Shown piece after piece: positions 25,700 to 37,400 of a DNA stretch of 64,000 nucleotides. How positions within the stretch are numbered: the stretch's first letter is position 1; each line of letters starts with the position of its first letter. The notes beneath the pieces were generated by a model. That model was given only the letters and a program-made list of their open reading frames with translations. It did no database searches and was not told the origin of the DNA. The translations under genes and the position numbers were made by a program. Source of the DNA: Eutreptiella sp. 'Long Island Sound 2002' (taxonomy: Eukaryota > Euglenozoa > Euglenophyceae > Eutreptiales > Eutreptiaceae); NCBI GenBank assembly GCA_964036045.1, contig OZ038381.1, positions 119,342,343-119,406,342 on the forward strand, read 5' to 3'.

Positions 25700-28600
25700 T
25701 GGCCCCTTGAGTTGGGTTAGGGACTCGCAATGCACGCTTTGTTGCGTGGCCGCTTGAGTTGGGGTTAGGGACTCGCAATCCACGCTTTGTTGCGTGGCCC
25801 CTTGAGTTGGGGTTAGGGACTCGCAATCCACGCTTTGTTGCGTGGCCCCTTCAGTTGGGGTTAGGGACTCGCAATCCACGCTTTATTGCGTGGCCCCTTG
25901 AGTTGGGGTTAGGGACTCGCAATCCACGCTTTGTTGTGTGGCCTCTTGAGTTGGGGTTAGGGACTCACAAACCACGCTTTGTTGTCCGGCCCCTTGAGTT
26001 GGGGTTAGGGACTCGCAATCCACGCTTTGTTGCGTGACCCCTTGAGTTGGGGTTAGGGACTCGCAATCCACGCTTTGTTGTGTGGCCCCTTGAGTTGGGG
26101 TTAGGGACTCGCAATCCACGCTTTGTTGCGTGGCCCCTTGAGTTGGGGTTAGGGACTCGCAATCCACGCTTTGTTGCGTGGCCCCTTGAGTTCGGGTTAG
26201 GGACTCGCAATCCACGCTTTGTTGCGTGGCCCCTTGAGTTGGGGTTAGGGACTCGCAATCCACGCTTTGTTGTCTGGCCCCTTGAGTTGGGGTTAGGGAC
26301 TGGCAATCCACGCTTTGTTGCGTGGCCCCTTGAGTTGGGGTTAGGGACTCGCAATCCACGCTTTGTTGCGTGGCCCCTTGAGTTGGGGTTAGGGACTCGC
26401 AATCCACGCTTTGTTGCGTGGCCCCTTGAGTTGGGGTTAGGGACTTGCAATCCACGCTTTGTTGTCTGGCCCCTTGAGTTGGGGTTAGGGACTGGCAATC
26501 CACGCTTTGTTGCGTGGCCCCTTGAGTTGGGGTTAGGGACTCGCAATCCACGCTTTGTTGTGTGGCCCCTTGAGTTGGGGTTAGGGACTCGCAATGCACG
26601 CTTTGTTGCGTGGCCCCTTGAGTTGGGGTTAGGGACTCGCAATCCTGCCTTTGTTGTGTGGCCCCTTGAGTTGGGGTTAGGGACTCGCAATCCACGCTTT
26701 GTTGCGTGGCCACTTGAGTTGGGGTTAGGGACTCGCAATCCACGCTTTGTTGCGTGGCCGCTTGAGTTGGGGTTAGGGACTCGCAATCCACGCTTTGTTG
26801 CGTTGATCCTTGAAGTGGGGTTAGGGACTCGCAATCCACGCTTTGTTGCGTGGCCCCTTGAGTTCGGGTTAGGGACTCGCAATCCACGCTTTGTTGCGTG
26901 GCCCCTTGAGTTGGGGTTAGGGACTCGCAATCCACGCTTTGTTGTCTGGCCCCTTGAGTTGGGGTTAGGGACTCGCAATCCACGCTTTGTTGCGTGGCCC
27001 CTTGAATTGGGGTTAGGGACTCGCAATCCACGCTTTGTTGCGTGGCCCCTTGAGTTGGGGTTAGGGACTCGCAATCCAGGCTTTGTTGCGTGGCCGCTTG
27101 AGTTGGGGTTAGGGACTCGCAATCCACGCTTTGTTGCGTGGCCCCTTGAGTTGGGGTTAGGGACTCGCAATCCACGGTTTGTTGTGTGGCCCCTTGAGTT
27201 GGCGTTAGGGACTCACAATCTAAACTTTGTTGTCTGGCCCCTTGAGTTGGGGTTAGGGACTCGCAATCCAGGCTTTGTTGTGTGGCCCCTTGAGTTGGGG
27301 TTAGGGACTCGCAATCCACGCTTTGTTGCGTGGCCCCTTGAGTTGGGGTTAGGGACTCGCAATCCACGGTTTGTTGTGTGGCCCCTTGAGTTGGGGTTAG
27401 GGACTCACAATCTAAACTTTGTTGTTTGGCCCTTTGAGTTGGGGTTAGGGACTCGCAATCCACGCTTTGTTGTGTGGCCCCTTGAGTTGGGGTTAGGGAC
27501 TCGCAATCCACGCTTTGTTGTGTGGCCCCTTGAGTTGGGGTTAGGGACTCGCAATCCACGCTTTGTTGTGTGGCCCCTTGAGTTGGGGTTAGGGACTCGC
27601 AATGCACGCTTTGTTGCGTGGCCGCTTGAGTTGGGGTTAGGGACTCGCAATCCACGCTTTGTTGCGTGGCCCCTTGAGTTGGGGTTAGGGACTCGCAATC
27701 CACGCTTTGTTGCGTGACCCCTTGAGTTGGGGTTAGGGACTCGCAATCCACGCTTTGTTGTGTGGCCCCTTGAGTTGGGTTAGGGACTCGCAATCCAGGC
27801 TTTGTTGCGTGGCCGCTTGAGTTGGGGTTAGGGACTCGCAATCCACGCTTTGTTGCGTGGCCCCTTGAGTTGGGGTTAGGGACTCGCAATCCACGCTTTG
27901 TTGCGTGGCCCCTTGAGTTGGGGTTAGGGACTCGCAATCCACGCTTTGTTGTCTGGCCCCTTGAGTTGGGGTTAGGGACTGGCAATCCACGCTTTGTTGC
28001 GTGGCCCCTTGAGTTGGGGTTAGGGACTCGCAGTCCACGCTTTGTTGTGTGGCCCCTTGAGTTGGGGTTAGGGACTCGCAATCCACGCTTTGTTGTGTGG
28101 CCCCTTGAGTTGGGTTAGGGACTCGCAATCCAGGCTTTGTTGCGTGGCCGCTTGAGTTGGGGTTAGGGACTCGCAATCCACGCTTTGTTGCGTGGCCCCT
28201 TGAGTTGGGGTTAGGGACTCGCAATCCACGCTTTGTTGCGTGGCCCCTTGAGTTGGGGTTAGGGACTCACAAACCACGCTTTGTTGCGTGGCCCCTTGAG
28301 TTGGGGTTAGGGACTCGCAATCCACGCTTTGTTGCGTGGCCCCTTGAGTTGGGTTAGGGACTCGCAATCCAGGCTTTGTTGCGTGGCCGCTTGAGTTGGG
28401 GTTAGGGACTCGCAATCCACGCTTTGTTGCGTGGCCCCTTGAGTTGGGGTTAGGGACTCGCAATCCACGCTTTGTTGTCTGGCCCCTTGAGTTGGGGTTA
28501 GGGACTCGCAATCCACGCTTTGTTGCGTGGCCCCTTGAGTTGGGGTTAGGGACTCGCAATCCACGCTTTGTTGCGTGGCCCCTTGAGTTGGGGTTAGGGA

Positions 28601-31600
28601 CTCACAAACCACGCTTTGTTGCGTGGCCCCTTGAGTTGGGGTTAGGGACTCGCAATCCACGCTTTGTTGTGTGGCCCCTTGAGTTGGGTTAGGGACTCGC
28701 AATCCAGGCTTTGTTGCGTGGCCGCTTGAGTTGGGGTTAGGGACTCGCAATCCACGCTTTGTTGCGTGGCCCCTTGAGTTGGGGTTAGGGACTCGCAATC
28801 CACGCTTTGTTGTCTGGCCCCTTGAGTTGGGGTTAGGGACTCACAAACCACGCTTTGTTGTCCGGCCCCTTGAGTTGGGGTTAGGGACTCGCAATCCACG
28901 CTTTGTTGCGTGGCCCCTTGAATTGGGGTTAGGGACTCGCAATCCACGCTTTGTTGTGTGGCCCCTTGAGTTGGGTTAGGGACTCGCAATCCAGGCTTTG
29001 TTGCGTGGCCGCTTGAGTTGGGGTTAGGGACTCGCAATCCCCGCTTTGTTGCGTGGCCCCTTGAGTTGGGGTTAGGCACTTGCAATCCACGCTTTGTTGT
29101 GTGGCCCCTTGAGTTGGGGTTAGGGACTCGCAATCCACGCTTTGTTGCGTGGCCCCTTGAGTTGGGGTTAGGGACTCACAATCTAAACTTTGTTGTCTGG
29201 CCCCTTGAGTTGGGGTTAGGGACTCGCAATCCACGCTTTGTTGTGTGGCCCCTTGAGTTGGGGTTAGGGACTCGCAATCCACGCTTTGTTGTGTGGCCCC
29301 TTGAGTTGGGGTTAGGGACTCGCAATCCACGCTTTGTTGTGTGGCCCCTTGAGTTGGGGTTAGGGACTCGCAATGCACGCTTTGTTGCGTGGCCGCTTGA
29401 GTTGGGGTTAGGGACTCGCAATCCACGCTTTGTTGCGTGGCCCCTTGAGTTGGGGTTAGGGACTCGCAATCCACGCTTTGTTGCGTGGCCCCTTGAGTTG
29501 GGGTTAGGGACTCGCAATCCACGCTTTGTTGCGTGGCCGCTTGAGTTGGGGTTAGGGACTCACAATCCACGCTTTGTTGTGTGGCCCCTTGAGTTGGGGT
29601 TAGGGACTCGCAATCCACGCTTTGTTGCGTGGCCCCTTGAGTTGGGGTTAGGGACTCGCGGTCCACGCTTTGTTCCGTGGCCGCTTGAGTTGGGGTTAGG
29701 GACTCGCAATCGACGCTTTGTTGCGTGGCCCCTTGAGTTGGGGTTAGGGACTCGCAATCCACGCTTTGTTGTGTGGCCCCTTGAGTTGGGGTTAGGGACT
29801 CGCAATCCACGCTTTGTTGCGTGGCCCCTTGAGTTGGGGTTAGGGACTCGCAATCCACGCTTTGTTGCGTGCCCCCTTGAGTTGGGGTTAGGGACTCACA
29901 ATCCACGCTTTGTTGTGTGGCCCCTTGAGTTGGGGTTAGGGACTCGCAATCCAGGCTTTGTTGCGTGCCCCCTTGAGTTGGGGTTAGGGACTCGCAATCC
30001 ACGCTTTTTTGCGTGGCCCCTTGAGTTGGGGTTAGGGACTCGCAATCCACACTGTGTTGCGTGGCCCCTTGAGTTGGGGTTAGGGACTCACAATCCACGC
30101 TTTGTTGCATGGCCCCCTGAGTTGGGGTTAGGGACTCGCAATCCACGCTTTGTTGCGTGGCCCCTTGAGTTGGGGTTAGGGACTCGCAATCCACCTTGTT
30201 GCGTGGCCCCTTGAGTTGGGGTTAGTGACTCGCAATCCACGCTTTGTTGTGTGGCACGTTGAGTTGGGGTTAGAGACTCGCAATCCACGCTTTGTTGCGT
30301 GGCCCCCTGAGTTGGGGTTAGGGACTCGCAATCCACCCTTTGTTGCGTGGCCCCTTGAGTTGGGGTTAGGGACTCGCAATCCACGCTTTGTTGCGTGGCC
30401 CCTTGAGTTGGGGTTAGGGACTCGCAATCCAAACTTTGTTGCGTGGCCCCTTGAGTTGGGGTTAGGGACTCGCAATCCACGCTTTGTTGCGTGGCCCCTT
30501 GAGTTGGGGTTAGGGACTCACAAACCACGCTTTGTTGCGTGGCCCCTTGAGTTGGGGTTAGGGACTCGCAATCCACGCTTTGTTGTGTGGCCCCTTGAGT
30601 TGGGTTAGGGACTCGCAATCCAGGCTTTGTTGCGTGGCCGCTTGAGTTGGGGTTAGGGACTCGCAATCCACGCTTTGTTGCGTGGCCCCTTGAGTTGGGG
30701 TTAGGGACTCGCAATCCACCCTTTGTTGCGTGGCCCCTTGAGTTGGGGTTAGGGACTCGCAATCCACGCTTTGTTGTCTGGCCCCTTGAGTTGGGGTTAG
30801 GGACTCGCAATCCACGCTTTGTTGCGTGGCCCCTTGAGTTGGGGTTAGGGACTCGCAATCCACGCTTTGTTGCGTGGCCCCTTGAGTTGGGGTTAGGGAC
30901 TCACAAACCACGCTTTGTTGCGTGGCCCCTTGAGTTGGGGTTAGGGACTCGCAATCCACGCTTTGTTGTGTGGCCCCTTGAGTTGGGTTAGGGACTCGCA
31001 ATCCAGGCTTTGTTGCGTGGCCGCTTGAGTTGGGGTTAGGGACTCGCAATCCACGCTTTGTTGCGTGGCCCCTTGAGTTGGGGTTAGGGACTCGCAATCC
31101 ACGCTTTGTTGTCTGGCCCCTTGAGTTGGGGTTAGGGACTCACAAACCACGCTTTGTTGTCCGGCCCCTTGAGTTGGGGTTAGGGACTCGCAATCCACGC
31201 TTTGTTGCGTGGCCCCTTGAATTGGGGTTAGGGACTCGCAATCCACGCTTTGTTGTGTGGCCCCTTGAGTTGGGTTAGGGACTCGCAATCCAGGCTTTGT
31301 TGCGTGGCCGCTTGAGTTGGGGTTAGGGACTCGCAATCCACGCTTTGTTGCGTGGCCCCCTGAGTTGGGGTTAGGGACTCGCAATCCACCCTTTGTTGCG
31401 TGGCCCCTTGAGTTGGGGTTAGGGACTCGCAATCCACGCTTTGTTGTCTGGCCCCTTGAGTTGGGGTTAGGGACTCGCAATCCACGCTTTGTTGCGTGGC
31501 CCCTTGAGTTGGGGTTAGGGACTCGCAATCCACGCTTTGTTGCGTGCCCCCTTGAGTTGGGGTTAGGGACTCACAATCCACGCTTTGTTGTGTGGCCCCT

Positions 31601-34600
31601 TGAGTTGGGGTTAGGGACTCGCAATCCAGGCTTTGTTGCGTGCCCCCTTGAGTTGGGGTTAGGGACTCGCAATCCACGCTTTTTTGCGTGGCCCCTTGAG
31701 TTGGGGTTAGGGACTCGCAATCCACACTGTGTTGCGTGGCCCCTTGAGTTGGGGTTAGGGACTCACAATCCACGCTTTGTTGCATGGCCCCCTGACTTGG
31801 GGTTAGGGACTCGCAATCCACGCTTTGTTGCGTGGCCCCTTGAGTTGGGGTTAGGGACTCGCAATCCACCTTGTTGCGTGGCCCCTTGAGTTGGGGTTAG
31901 TGACTCGCAATCCACGCTTTGTTGTGTGGCACGTTGAGTTGGGGTTAGAGACTCGCAATCCACGCTTTGTTGCGTGGCCCCCTGAGTTGGGGTTAGGGAC
32001 TCGCAATCCACCCTTTGTTGCGTGGCCCCTTGAGTTGGGGTTAGGGACTCGCAATCCACGCTTTGTTGCGTGGCCCCTTGAGTTGGGGTTAGGGACTCGC
32101 AATCCAAACTTTGTTGCGTGGCCCCTTGAGTTGGGGTTAGGGACTCGCAATCCACGCTTTGTTGCGTGGCCCCTTGAGTTGGGGTTAGGGACTCACAAAC
32201 CACGCTTTGTTGCGTGGCCCCTTGAGTTGGGGTTAGGGACTCGCAATCCACGCTTTGTTGTGTGGCCCCTTGAGTTGGGTTAGGGACTCGCAATCCAGGC
32301 TTTGTTGCGTGGCCGCTTGAGTTGGGGTTAGGGACTCGCAATCCACGCTTTGTTGCGTGGCCCCTTGAGTTGGGGTTAGGGACTCGCAATCCACCCTTTG
32401 TTGCGTGGCCCCTTGAGTTGGGGTTAGGGACTCGCAATCCACGCTTTGTTGTCTGGCCCCTTGAGTTGGGGTTAGGGACTCGCAATCCACGCTTTGTTGC
32501 GTGGCCCCTTGAGTTGGGGTTAGGGACTCGCAATCCACGCTTTGTTGCGTGGCCCCTTGAGTTGGGGTTAGGGACTCACAAACCACGCTTTGTTGCGTGG
32601 CCCCTTGAGTTGGGGTTAGGGACTCGCAATCCACGCTTTGTTGTGTGGCCCCTTGAGTTGGGTTAGGGACTCGCAATCCAGGCTTTGTTGCGTGGCCGCT
32701 TGAGTTGGGGTTAGGGACTCGCAATCCACGCTTTGTTGCGTGGCCCCTTGAGTTGGGGTTAGGGACTCGCAATCCACGCTTTGTTGTCTGGCCCCTTGAG
32801 TTGGGGTTAGGGACTCACAAACCACGCTTTGTTGTCCGGCCCCTTGAGTTGGGGTTAGGGACTCGCAATCCACGCTTTGTTGCGTGGCCCCTTGAATTGG
32901 GGTTAGGGACTCGCAATCCACGCTTTGTTGTGTGGCCCCTTGAGTTGGGTTAGGGACTCGCAATCCAGGCTTTGTTGCGTGGCCGCTTGAGTTGGGGTTA
33001 GGGACTCGCAATCCACGCTTTGTTGCGTGGCCCCTTGAATTGGGGTTAGGGACTCGCAATCCACGCTTTGTTGTGTGGCCCCTTGAGTTGGGTTAGGGAC
33101 TCGCAATCCAGGCTTTGTTGCGTGGCCCCTTGAGTTGGGGTTAGGGACTCGCAATCCACGCTTTGTTGCGTGGCCGCTTGAGTTGGGGTTAGGGACTCAC
33201 AATCCACGCTTTGTTGTGTGGCCCCTTGAGTTGGGGTTAGGGACTCGCAATCCACGCTTTGTTGCGTGGCCCCTTGAGTTGGGGTTAGGGACTCGCGGTC
33301 CACGCTTTGTTCCGTGGCCGCTTGAGTTGGGGTTAGGGACTCGCAATCGACGCTTTGTTGCGTGGCCCCTTGAGTTGGGGTTAGGGACTCGCAATCCACG
33401 CTTTGTTGTGTGGCCCCTTGAGTTGGGGTTAGGGACTCGCAATCCACGCTTTGTTGCGTGGCCCCTTGAGTTGGGGTTAGGGACTCGCAATCCACGCTTT
33501 GTTGCGTGCCCCCTTGAGTTGGGGTTAGGGACTCACAATCCACGCTTTGTTGTGTGGCCCCTTGAGTTGGGGTTAGGGACTCGCAATCCAGGCTTTGTTG
33601 CGTGCCCCCTTGAGTTGGGGTTAGGGACTCGCAATCCACGCTTTTTTGCGTGGCCCCTTGAGTTGGGGTTAGGGACTCGCAATCCACACTGTGTTGCGTG
33701 GCCCCTTGAGTTGGGGTTAGGGACTCACAATCCACGCTTTGTTGCATGGCCCCCTGAGTTGGGGTTAGGGACTCGCAATCCACGCTTTGTTGCGTGGCCC
33801 CTTGAGTTGGGGTTAGGGACTCGCAATCCACCTTGTTGCGTGGCCCCTTGAGTTGGGGTTAGTGACTCGCAATCCACGCTTTGTTGTGTGGCACGTTGAG
33901 TTGGGGTTAGAGACTCGCAATCCACGCTTTGTTGCGTGGCCCCCTGAGTTGGGGTTAGGGACTCGCAATCCACCCTTTGTTGCGTGGCCCCTTGAGTTGG
34001 GGTTAGGGACTCGCAATCCACGCTTTGTTGCGTGGCCCCTTGAGTTGGGGTTAGGGACTCGCAATCCAAACTTTGTTGCGTGGCCCCTTGAGTTGGGGTT
34101 AGGGACTCGCAATCCACGCTTTGTTGCGTGGCCCCTTGAGTTGGGGTTAGGGACTCACAAACCACGCTTTGTTGCGTGGCCCCTTGAGTTGGGGTTAGGG
34201 ACTCGCAATCCACGCTTTGTTGTGTGGCCCCTTGAGTTGGGTTAGGGACTCGCAATCCAGGCTTTGTTGCGTGGCCGCTTGAGTTGGGGTTAGGGACTCG
34301 CAATCCACGCTTTGTTGCGTGGCCCCTTGAGTTGGGGTTAGGGACTCGCAATCCACCCTTTGTTGCGTGGCCCCTTGAGTTGGGGTTAGGGACTCGCAAT
34401 CCACGCTTTGTTGTCTGGCCCCTTGAGTTGGGGTTAGGGACTCGCAATCCACGCTTTGTTGCGTGGCCCCTTGAGTTGGGGTTAGGGACTCGCAATCCAC
34501 GCTTTGTTGCGTGGCCCCTTGAGTTGGGGTTAGGGACTCACAAACCACGCTTTGTTGCGTGGCCCCTTGAGTTGGGGTTAGGGACTCGCAATCCACGCTT

Positions 34601-37400
34601 TGTTGTGTGGCCCCTTGAGTTGGGTTAGGGACTCGCAATCCAGGCTTTGTTGCGTGGCCGCTTGAGTTGGGGTTAGGGACTCGCAATCCACGCTTTGTTG
34701 CGTGGCCCCTTGAGTTGGGGTTAGGGACTCGCAATCCACGCTTTGTTGTCTGGCCCCTTGAGTTGGGGTTAGGGACTCACAAACCACGCTTTGTTGTCCG
34801 GCCCCTTGAGTTGGGGTTAGGGACTCGCAATCCACGCTTTGTTGCGTGGCCCCTTGAATTGGGGTTAGGGACTCGCAATCCACGCTTTGTTGTGTGGCCC
34901 CTTGAGTTGGGTTAGGGACTCGCAATCCAGGCTTTGTTGCGTGGCCGCTTGAGTTGGGGTTAGGGACTCGCAATCCACGCTTTGTTGCGTGGCCCCCTGA
35001 GTTGGGGTTAGGGACTCGCAATCCACCCTTTGTTGCGTGGCCCCTTGAGTTGGGGTTAGGGACTCGCAATCCACGCTTTGTTGTCTGGCCCCTTGAGTTG
35101 GGGTTAGGGACTCGCAATCCACGCTTTGTTGCGTGGCCCCTTGAGTTGGGGTTAGGGACTCGCAATCCACGCTTTGTTGCGTGGCCCCTTGAGTTGGGGT
35201 TAGGGACTCACAAACCACGCTTTGTTGCGTGGCCCCTTGAGTTGGGGTTAGGGACTCGCAATCCACGCTTTGTTGTGTGGCCCCTTGAGTTGGGTTAGGG
35301 ACTCGCAATCCAGGCTTTGTTGCGTGGCCGCTTGAGTTGGGGTTAGGGACTCGCAATCCACGCTTTGTTGCGTGGCCCCTTGAGTTGGGGTTAGGGACTC
35401 GCAATCCACCCTTTGTTGCGTGGCCCCTTGAGTTGGGGTTAGGGACTCGCAATCCACGCTTTGTTGTCTGGCCCCTTGAGTTGGGGTTAGGGACTCGCAA
35501 TCCACGCTTTGTTGCGTGGCCCCTTGAGTTGGGGTTAGGGACTCGCAATCCACGCTTTGTTGCGTGGCCCCTTGAGTTGGGGTTAGGGACTCACAAACCA
35601 CGCTTTGTTGCGTGGCCCCTTGAGTTGGGGTTAGGGACTCGCAATCCACGCTTTGTTGTGTGGCCCCTTGAGTTGGGTTAGGGACTCGCAATCCAGGCTT
35701 TGTTGCGTGGCCGCTTGAGTTGGGGTTAGGGACTCGCAATCCACGCTTTGTTGCGTGGCCCCTTGAGTTGGGGTTAGGGACTCGCAATCCACGCTTTGTT
35801 GTCTGGCCCCTTGAGTTGGGGTTAGGGACTCACAAACCACGCTTTGTTGTCCGGCCCCTTGAGTTGGGGTTAGGGACTCGCAATCCACGCTTTGTTGCGT
35901 GGCCCCTTGAATTGGGGTTAGGGACTCGCAATCCACGCTTTGTTGTGTGGCCCCTTGAGTTGGGTTAGGGACTCGCAATCCAGGCTTTGTTGCGTGGCCG
36001 CTTGAGTTGGGGTTAGGGACTCGCAATCCCCGCTTTGTTGCGTGGCCCCTTGAGTTGGGGTTAGGCACTCGCAATCCACGCTTTGTTGTGTGGCCCCTTG
36101 AGTTGGGGTTAGGGACTCGCAATCCACGCTTTGTTGCGTGGCCCCTTGAGTTGGGGTTAGGGACTCACAATCTAAACTTTGTTGTCTGGCCCCTTGAGTT
36201 GGGGTTAGGGACTCGCAATCCACGCTTTGTTGTGTGGCCCCTTGAGTTGGGGTTAGGGACTCGCAATCCACGCTTTGTTGTGTGGCCCCTTGAGTTGGGG
36301 TTAGGGACTCGCAATCCACGCTTTGTTGTGTGGCCCCTTGAGTTGGGGTTAGGGACTCGCAATGCACGCTTTGTTGCGTGGCCGCTTGAGTTGGGGTTAG
36401 GGACTCGCAATCCACGCTTTGTTGCGTGGCCCCTTGAGTTGGGGTTAGGGACTCGCAATCCACGCTTTGTTGCGTGGCCCCTTGAGTTGGGGTTAGGGAC
36501 TCGCAATCCACGCTTTGTTGCGTGGCCGCTTGAGTTGGGGTTAGGGACTCACAATCCACGCTTTGTTGTGTGGCCCCTTGAGTTGGGGTTAGGGACTCGC
36601 AATCCACGCTTTGTTGCGTGGCCCCTTGAGTTGGGGTTAGGGACTCGCGGTCCACGCTTTGTTCCGTGGCCGCTTGAGTTGGGGTTAGGGACTCGCAATC
36701 CACGCTTTGTTGCGTGGCCCCTTGAGTTGGGGTTAGGGACTCGCAATCCACGCTTTGTTGTGTGGCCCCTTGAGTTGGGGTTAGGGACTCGCAATCCACG
36801 CTTTGTTGCGTGGCCCCTTGAGTTGGGGTTAGGGACTCGCAATCCACGCTTTGTTGCGTGCCCCCTTGAGTTGGGGTTAGGGACTCACAATCCACGCTTT
36901 GTTGTGTGGCCCCTTGAGTTGGGGTTAGGGACTCGCAATCCAGGCTTTGTTGCGTGCCCCCTTGAGTTGGGGTTAGGGACTCGCAATCCACGCTTTTTTG
37001 CGTGGCCCCTTGAGTTGGGGTTAGGGACTCGCAATCCACACTGTGTTGCGTGGCCCCTTGAGTTGGGGTTAGGGACTCACAATCCACGCTTTGTTGCATG
37101 GCCCCCTGAGTTGGGGTTAGGGACTCGCAATCCACGCTTTGTTGCGTGGCCCCTTGAGTTGGGGTTAGGGACTCGCAATCCACCTTGTTGCGTGGCCCCT
37201 TGAGTTGGGGTTAGTGACTCGCAATCCACGCTTTGTTGTGTGGCACGTTGAGTTGGGGTTAGAGACTCGCAATCCACGCTTTGTTGCGTGGCCCCCTGAG
37301 TTGGGGTTAGGGACTCGCAATCCACCCTTTGTTGCGTGGCCCCTTGAGTTGGGGTTAGGGACTCGCAATCCACGCTTTGTTGCGTGCCCCCTTGAGTTGG
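25700..37400 (+). repeat. Indel-rich higher-order block with 1-bp-deleted monomer haplotype
   Basis: A linked variant set recurs many times (for example near 27775, 28110, 28350, 28685, 28975, 30600, 31270, 32660, 34240 and 35960). It has one G missing (GAGTTGGGTTAGGG), then CCAGGC in place of CCACGC, then GGCCGCTTGAG. A second marker, CACGTTGAGTTGGGGTTAGA, occurs at 30255, 31930, 33892 and 37244. Its spacings of 1,675, 1,962 and 3,352 bp equal 35, 41 and 70 monomers minus 5, 6 and 8 bp. The 1-bp losses therefore travel inside the duplicated blocks. Confidence 0.85.
28929..37203 (+). repeat. Segmental duplication inside the array, 6,989-bp offset
   Basis: The succession of variants at 28929-30214 is reproduced almost exactly at 35918-37203, including rare forms such as CGGTCCACGCTTTGTTCCGTGG and the AATCTAAAC variant. 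A few base differences separate the copies (for example an AATCGACG site in the first copy is AATCCACG in the second). An additional partial copy lies at about 33135-33851. The sequence between the two main copies is built from the 1.7-2.0-kb blocks noted separately. Confidence 0.8.

Larger units (their letters stand above)
864..26815 (+). repeat. Alternative monomer subtype with GATC(T/C)TTGA segment
   Basis: In a subset of monomers the segment GTGGCCCCTTGAG is replaced by GTTGATCTTTGA or GTTGATCCTTGA, sometimes with AAGTGGGG in place of GAGTTGGGG. The T form (GATCTTTGA) is seen from about 864 to 3900. The C form (GATCCTTGA) is seen from about 7810 to 26810. I find neither to the right of about 26815. 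Occurrences repeat at higher-order spacing, so the subtype is a marker for how the left half of the array was amplified. Confidence 0.8.
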
